In this document: positions 57,701-64,000 of the stretch, piece after piece
How positions within the stretch are numbered: position 1 is the first letter of the stretch
Layout of the letters: each line of letters starts with the position of its first letter
Source: Bryopsis sp. KO-2023
Taxonomy: Eukaryota > Chlorophyta > Ulvophyceae > Bryopsidales > Bryopsidaceae
Direction of reading: 5' to 3'
Assembly: GCA_030272585.1 (NCBI GenBank)
Contig: BSYQ01000009.1
Span: forward strand, 3,534,001 to 3,598,000
Length of the DNA stretch: 64,000 nt
Made by a program: the position numbers and the translations under genes
Notes under the pieces: generated by a model
What the model was told of the DNA's origin: nothing
Database searches by the model: none
Seen by the model: the letters and a program-made list of their open reading frames with translations, nothing else

Positions 57701-60700
57701 CTAAATCCTCGACCTGCGCGTGAGTTCCCTGGCGAACATGAAAAAAGACCAAATGTCCTCATCCTTTAAAACGAACACACGGAAAAGCTCCATGAATCTG
57801 GCATCTCGTTCAGCCGCCATCAGCACCAGATCGATCTCTTCCTTTTCGGAAATGGCCTCAAAATCTGGAGGAAGCTCAGTCACAACGACATCATCCAAGC
57901 CGAAGCCCCTGGAACCGGATTTTTCAGAGTCATCCGTGCTGGATACCGATCCAGCAGACAGTTTTCCTGTTCTCGAATCGTTGCCCCATCTTCCCAATTG
58001 CAATATAGAATCTCGAAACTTGATGAAGCTCTTTTTGACAGGTCGCAGGTTGAAACCCTTGCGGCGCTGGGGCTGCTTTTCTGAAACAACTCCCTCCCTA
58101 GGGCTGGGATCATCAGCACCATTGGCAACACCCCCTCGGCTTGATGCACTTGATGTAACCCCACTAGCGTTATCCCCATGATCCAACCCAGTTAATGAGC
58201 GCTCCGCCGCTGAATGCGGGGGACCAGTACTAGAGGTCAATTCTTGATGTTCTGTAGACACTCTTTCATCTGGACGAATATCATCCAGCAGTCTGTCCAT
58301 GACATCAGAGTTTGCATCCTCAAAATTAGATTGTTCCCCCAATTCCAGGGCCAGCTCCCCATCTAAATCACCAACGGTCCCCTCCTCCCCCTGGCTGATT
58401 TTTGATCCAGAAAACAATGCATCTTCCATAACTCTTTCCACAACATCCTGGTTGTTCCAAGGATTCAGAGATGCTTCTTCTGCAAAGGGGTGGGGGGATC
58501 CCCCAGAGCTTGGGGACCATGGTGAGTCTGACAATTCAAAGTCGGCAGATTCTGATGTCTGACTGGGGAGCTGGTCTGATTGCCGGCTGAGTTTGGCCAC
58601 TTTATGGATCAGAGTTACCAAAGATGACATTTCCTGCGTGTGCATCCAGAAAAACAGTGAACTGGAAATTGATGGATTGATGCTTTGCCAAGATTTCACC
58701 AACTTCTTCAATGTATATTGGAAGGCCTAAAACTCAAACACTCCAGGGTCAAGCATGGATTCCAGTGGTTGATATCTATCTTTTTTGGGGGGGCTGGCAC
58801 ATGTGCTGAGTCTGGATATCTCAATTACCTCGATGCTTCCAGCTGCAGGTTTTTTTTTGGCATTTTCATCAGAACGAAAAGGAATCGTATTCGGCCCTAT
58901 TCCGCGCTCTTTCGACCATACCACCCACACGGGGTCTGGCAAACAGTTGAAGTCTGAGGCTTGATCGATGGGTTCGAAAAAGCCAGGGCCAAAAGTTATC
59001 CAGTGACTCATTTGACGAACCTGAATAAAAAACCCCAAACGTGCAACCCACCAATTTTTCTCACACCAAAACGTAACAATAAGTGACAAAAGTAAATATT
59101 AAACAACCAATTAATCAGCCAGGAATAATTCAGGGGGAAAAAACAAACTTGGCCATACATTTTCAGGGGAGCATTTTCCTATCCCGTGCTGCCTGTGTAA
59201 GGGTCTCCGTCCCGGAACCTAAATTAACAAAGGAAAAAGAAAGAAAAACAGATCCTCACCCACCCTGTTTCTTCCGGTCAGTCCATAAGATTTCTTGATG
59301 GCTGCCTTGAGGCCTTCGGGGGACTGCGTTCTCAAACGAATCGTCATGACTGGCCCATCCGGCAGGTTCGGAGACCTCTCCACGTTCCATTCGATCAAAT
59401 GCACTCTTCGACCGACGATGTAACCTAGAAAATTGAAAAGAATCACAAAAAATGGAACCAGAAACAACCCCTGGCAGTGTGGTGCCGCCTATTATTTTGT
59501 GTTTCAAAATGCCAGGCTTGGTGGAGACAAAAAAAAGTGAAACGAAATGCACTGAAACAAAACAAAACAAAAAATCACAGGTTTTTTGGCATGCAGGAGA
59601 GAAAATTTGTCAGACAGGGGCTTGACAGAGGGTATAATGCATTCACAATGGTTGGCTTGTTTTATGGAAAAAAAAATAAAAAAATTCACCTGGTGTTCTC
59701 AGCAGAGTGGATACCAGAGTGGGGCCTCCAATGGCTCTGAACAGAGAATCGAAAAGCGGAACGACAGCATTCCATTTTGCAAAGGCGAACCAGCCCAAAC
59801 CCACAGCACTCCCTGCCAGCGAGAATTCTTGATTCTCAGTGTACGGTTTTTTCCACACACAAAAAAAAGCATGGAAAAAAAAACAGCATCGCTGCAAGAA
59901 CTTCTGTAATACTTTATTCAAGCGAAGTCTGACAGCTGCATGAAGGGGAAATCCTGCCTCAGATTGTAAAGTTTTTCACTGCATTCTGTGTGCATCGATC
60001 CAAGGATCGACCTCACAGCTCAGAATTAGCATGGAAATAACATCATCGACAGTCCCTTCCCGAGAAGAAAACGAAAAAAGCAAACAAACATTCTGTAAAT
60101 CGACAAGAGGAATCCCCATCGGTCTTTTAAAAAAAAAAAAAAAACACTGCAAGGATGTGTCAGTCATGAGTGAAGTCTTGCTGTTTTCACACCCCACCTC
60201 CCAGAAATGCTTGCTGACGCATTCTTTCCCTGTCCCTTTTTTCCCTTTCTTTTCTTTCTCGTTCGGCTTTGGCCTTGGCTTCGGCTGCAGCTTTCTCTTT
60301 GTCAGCTTTGGCCTTGGCCTCGGCCGCAGCTTTCTCTTTTTCAGCTTTGGCTTTTGCCGCTGCCCTTTCTGCCGCCGCTCGTTCCGCCGCCTTTTCCTTT
60401 TCCAGTTTCGCTTTGGCCTCGGCAGCTTTTTGCTTCTTTGCCTCATCATCTGAAATTTTTGGCCTGGTCTTCATGCAGAGACAGAGGAAAAAAAAACCCA
60501 ATCAAATTGCATGCATCAAATCCTGGGTAAGGCAGTAAAACTTGATTTCAACCACTATTTTTATTTTATTTTATGTTTTTAATCTGTTCCGAGGTGGAAT
60601 TGGAATTGGAATTGCCAGTTCCATCCCTTTCAAGCTAATATCAGTATGCCTTCATTCTTTCCAAAAGAACAATATTCTCAGATGATTTTTCCAATGTGTT

Positions 60701-61204
60701 GTTTTCTGTGGAGCCACCCCCAACAAGCCTTTTCAGAAAAGCAGACCCCACCTTCAAAAACCCTTCGAGAGCCTCGAAAACAGGATCGCTATACTTCTTC
60801 GAGTCGTCTTTGGATCCATGCCAGCTTATATCCGCCAGAACCAAGCCAAGTCCCTGACGCTTTTCCGCGCTGGACGTCATCGCGGCATCCGACCCATCCG
60901 CCCACCCGAAGAAGGCAACAGCCCAGCTGGCAACCAATGCGACAGAAAAAATCGCCACAGAGGTCTGGCATTGCGTGTTGCTGGGAACGCACGAAGCTGC
61001 GGGATCCTTATTGTTTCGCGAAAGGGTCGACCCAACCGAAAGCTGGTCCCGCGGAAAACGCGACAAGTGACGCGACCATCTGGTTGCCCCAACGAAGGAG
61101 CTATTGCCGCCAAAAGAACGATGCGAAAAGGAACGATACGGCAGCCCAGGGATTCGGAGCTGCGGGTTGAGAATCAGAAAATCGGTCGCCGAGCTGGGGT
61201 CCAT
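57701..61204 (-). CDS. Hypothetical membrane protein with TolA-like charged helix
   Basis: Six exons are proposed: 61204-60718, 60449-60198, 59812-59690, 59424-59264, 59020-58829 and 58633-57701. They total 2,148 bases, 715 residues, and all five junctions are in phase. The first 85 residues are Arg/Ser-rich with few acidic residues, transit-like. A single hydrophobic segment lies near residues 90-115 (SVAIFSVALVASWAVAFFGW). Exon 2 encodes an 80-residue Ala/Lys/Glu helix (KAAAEAKAKADKEKAAAE), as in TolA. Exons 3-5 give a globular part (FAKWNAVVPLFDSLFRAIGG, MTIRLRTQSPEGLKAAIKK, WITFGPGFFEPIDQ). The last exon is Ser/Asp/Glu-rich and probably disordered, ending FARELTRRSRI. I recognise no family. 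Exons 1 and 2 could instead belong to separate small genes. Confidence 0.55.
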
Positions 61205-62427
61205 AACCGAAACTCGAAATACAGTCGAATTTCCCCAATTTGTGGCCAGCAATCGAGCAACGCCAACGCAACATCACGCTTCCGTCTCAACGATCAGCAA
61301 GAGTTCCACCAGGCAGGTGTTCCACAGTGGAACTTCCCCTTCGAGAAATCCACCCAACGACATGGAGCTGGAGGGCCAGGGAGATCGAACCCCAGCCGTC
61401 AGTGGAATTTCCCATTTGGCTGTGTGCATGGTATCGTTTTCGAGGGGAAGGGGAAGAGAGAGGAGCAGGTCAGCTTCTGTTCGAGTGGAAGAGAGGGATC
61501 TGGAGGGGAGGGGGGACAATAATGCATGTCCAGAATGCATTCTTTCCTTTACTAACAAAGTTTTACACTAGGTTATTACCATCCATCTGGACACTACCTG
61601 TTCCAGCAACCTACAGTTCAGTACTACCAGGTCCAGCAACCTACAGTTCAGTAACTCTCCATCAACAAACTACTTCTCCATTCGAACTCCACTTAAAAAC
61701 TCCCCCTGGCACTTCACTGCAGATTAAGACCTCTTCTCTTTTTCCATAACACTCCAACTCAAGTTTTCTCTCTGGATGGGTCGGGATGGTAACGGAAAAG
61801 AACAAGAATTGTGATTTTCATTCTCTTACTCCTTAAAACAGTTTCCATACCCCGTTTTCACCTAAGCTTTTGCTTACTAACATTTTCCTCGACATCTGGG
61901 TAACCCGACCATGAACCCCTGTAACCTGCTTTAAATGTTTTCAACATTTAAAGCTCACCATTCAAGCATCTTGGATACGAACGGAGTGCAAGAGAGACCG
62001 GGGGAAACGGGACCATGCAGGCTTGCTTCTGTTCGAGTGGAAGAGAGGAATCTGGAGGGCAGTTTATTCTACCGAATAAACTAAATTCATGCAAAAATCT
62101 TCAGCACTTAGCAAACTTCCTTCATGTTGTTAGTTGGAAGACACAGTGAGCTCACAATGCTTGGAGGCGCAAGAGGCAAACAACAGTATTACAAGGATAT
62201 ACAAAAATACAATCACCATATCCGTCAATCAATTTTAAGGGCTTTTATTCCTCTCCTTGTCGACGGAGCACATCAAAACCCTGGCGCTGACCATATCAAG
62301 TCCACCGGTATGGTTTTTCTCATGTTGACCTTCGACAGGTCAAACTATACAATGGAACTGCCATTGAGGTACCGTCGATTGCAGTTAGCCAAAACCTGGT
62401 GGGGCTACCAACCTGTCCCACTCTGGA
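61205..62427. other. Intergenic with short direct repeats
   Basis: A 25-base unit (CCAGCAACCTACAGTTCAGTA) is tandemly doubled at about 61,601-61,652. A 45-base block (CTTCTGTTCGAGTGGAAGAG) occurs at about 61,470 and again at about 62,025. No gene is supported. Confidence 0.5.
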
Positions 62428-63625
62428 TCACATACTTCTCTCATTGACCTTGGCTGCACTGTTCGAACTTGTGCATGACGGAATAGCTTGGATTTTCAAT
62501 TCCAAAACTCTCGCCAAGATGGAACAGACAGACCCCTGAAGCTCCAAAGCTGTGGACCAAATACCTGTGCCAAAAGAAAAAGACCTCTGAATCGATCCCT
62601 TGAAAAATATACAGCTCCCAGACCTTGGATTTCGATGACAGCCATTAATTCCTGCAGCTATGCCCAAGGTTCGATTTAGGTTGGAAAGGGACAAAAAAAA
62701 AATCGATTTCCAACCTGCCTGAATGCAGCATTGTCGCAGATCCCATCGTCCAGAACCTCCACAATCGACTTAACAGCCGCCAGAAACTGGACCTTGTGTC
62801 TGGGATGATTTTCAATTGCTCCTCCTGTTCTGTCTCCCAACCGGCAGGGCTGCCAACCTTTGGACCAGTTTTCTTCCTTTTCCTTTTTTTTCTTCTTCTT
62901 CTTTTTGGTTTTCAAAACATCAGTGGACTTTTCCAGAGCCTTCTGTCGCTGGTCAGGACAGCCCACTCCCCTCCTACCACGATTATGCCATGCCTCCACT
63001 GGAACTTTGCAACCCTTAGTGAACAAAAGATATCTCATCTCCCGAATATAAAAATGTATTAAACAATTTCTTCTTTCTTGAAGAAACCTGAAGCAGTGAT
63101 CGCAATGAGTCCTCCATGCCCCCTTCTCAGTTTCACCTTACCTTCCCATCTGGCCCAAGTCCAGTCCCTTCTTTCCAACCAGATTTCTTCAGGAGGCGAT
63201 AGCCAACACTAGTTGGCTCCACAGCAGCTTGTTTTTTCCACAACCCCCAGAGTTTCAACTACTGCTCTGTTAAAACAGCAAAGAAAAGAAATCAAAAGAT
63301 AGAACCACTGACCCTGGTCCCTACTTCCATCATTCGAAAAAATCTAGCAGAGAATAGATCTTCCGCCACAGCTCCTGAGAGTACCTGCCAGGAAGCTCGA
63401 GCAAACTTCTTGCGGAAGTTGCTCCAGTGCTCCACCACCTCCACCAGCCATCATGGCGGCTCTTCCCACGTTTCCAACTCCACTCCTCCACACCTCCACT
63501 CCTTCAGAACTCCTCCTTTGACACCTTCTCCGATCGACGTCCGCGTTTCCTTCACTCCAATCTAGACCTCCTTACCTCTTCTCCCTCGCCACCTCTCTGA
63601 CGACTCGCTCGTCGTCGTCTCCCAT
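62428..63625 (-). CDS. G-patch domain protein
   Basis: The core exon 63258-63142 encodes LKLWGLWKKQAAVEPTSVGY and RLLKKSGWKEGTGLGPDGK, a clear G-patch: G-Y-x-LL-x-K-x-GWK-x-G-x-GLG. It joins in phase to 63014-62715 (GCKVPVEAWHNRGRRGVG, then a Lys-rich stretch and a helix ending ICDNAAFRQ). Plausible further exons are 62651-62565 and 62535-62428, ending in a stop. A likely first exon is 63625-63576 (MGDDDERVVREVAREK, donor GTAAGG). At least one exon between it and the G-patch exon is not identified. G-patch proteins commonly activate DEAH helicases in splicing or ribosome biogenesis. Acceptor TAG before the G-patch exon follows an in-frame TAG, which fixes the exon edge. Confidence 0.7.
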
Positions 63626-64000
63626 CGAGTCGGAACACGCTCCTGGGTTGTTGGCTGGCTGGCTTGCTTGCGCGACACGGAAAAACGTGGAAGAAACCGT
63701 GCACAGAAAACGCTCGATTGCAGAATTATGGGATTTCCATAATTGTGCGCAACCGGGGACGCGGGGACGCGACGGATTGGTCCCCGGTCGTTCGCACGTG
63801 ATCCGGGTCCAATCAGTCGCGTCCCCGGTCCGAGAATTACGTCCCCGATTGGCGTGAATTTTATGGTAATTCGACCCGAAGGAAGAAGTTGCAGTCGTGT
63901 CAACGAATGTGGGTCTGACTCCGAAACCTCTGCACCCAAAAAAGACTGACATAAACAACTGCCAAGCAAGGAATTTTTCACTGTTGGTTCGCACGTAGGA
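63626..64000. other. Right edge, 5' flank of the G-patch gene
   Basis: GC-richer than the surroundings, with GGGGACGCG and TCCCCGG words repeated near 63,750-63,850. Open minus-strand frames through this stretch lack a convincing start and are probably leader sequence. Confidence 0.4.

Noticed and set aside
60269-60538. Ala-rich plus-strand frame
   Set aside because: Antisense image of the Ala/Lys/Glu helix exon, which has biased codons on the minus strand.

Overview
The window is nuclear DNA from a eukaryote. Genes are split by many short T-rich introns, transposable elements make up much of the left half, and several proteins look plastid-targeted. The carbonic anhydrase begins with a transit-like peptide followed by a second, thylakoid-lumen-type signal, without a secretory signal in front, which points to a primary plastid. 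Both the carbonic anhydrase and peroxiredoxin Q leaders carry Phe near the N terminus, as glaucophyte and red algal transit peptides do. The EF-hand/p25-alpha gene is of a kind linked to microtubules and flagella, so a flagellate alga (glaucophyte, prasinophyte or early streptophyte) fits better than a red alga. This is inference; I cannot name the species.

Left (1-31.3 kb): three copies of a bacterial-type SAM-dependent methyltransferase gene lie at 0.8-2.0 (minus), 3.4-4.0 (plus, broken) and 29.6-30.8 kb (plus). Copies 1 and 3 sit in an inverted segmental duplication. The 3' half of copy 2 is replaced by a fragment of a Ty3/gypsy chromovirus (RE1). RE1 is split by a complete chromovirus (RE2, 5217-23209, target duplication GTAAG). 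RE2 is split between gag and pol by a short-LTR element with no recognisable genes (RE3, 9243-16965, target duplication GTTCC). RE3 contains a small hAT-like element (12788-13251, target duplication ACCGTAGG). From 23.2 to 29.4 kb there is repeat-rich DNA: tRNA-derived SINE-like heads, a 280-bp-arm inverted repeat, CTGTGCA arrays, a GATC-saturated block and a 580-bp fold-back.

Middle (31.4-38.2 kb, plus strand): two complete genes, peroxiredoxin Q (5 exons) and an alpha carbonic anhydrase predicted to act in the thylakoid lumen (6 exons).

Right (38.2-64 kb, all minus strand): a small Myb/SANT gene; an F-box/FIST gene (FBXO22-like) present as two intact nine-exon copies in a 7-kb tandem duplication; an EF-hand protein with two p25-alpha-like domains; an organellar RAP-domain protein with a helical-repeat-like body; a 715-residue membrane protein with a TolA-like charged helix; and a G-patch gene. 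The tandem duplication breaks inside the Myb and p25 genes but leaves an intact copy of each at its outer edges, and it created a small chimeric ORF at the internal junction.

Exon models were drawn by eye from reading frame, GT/AG signals and phase. For the main genes the exon lengths sum to a multiple of three with a single stop, which supports them, but transcripts would be decisive. Several recurrent donors are GTTG.
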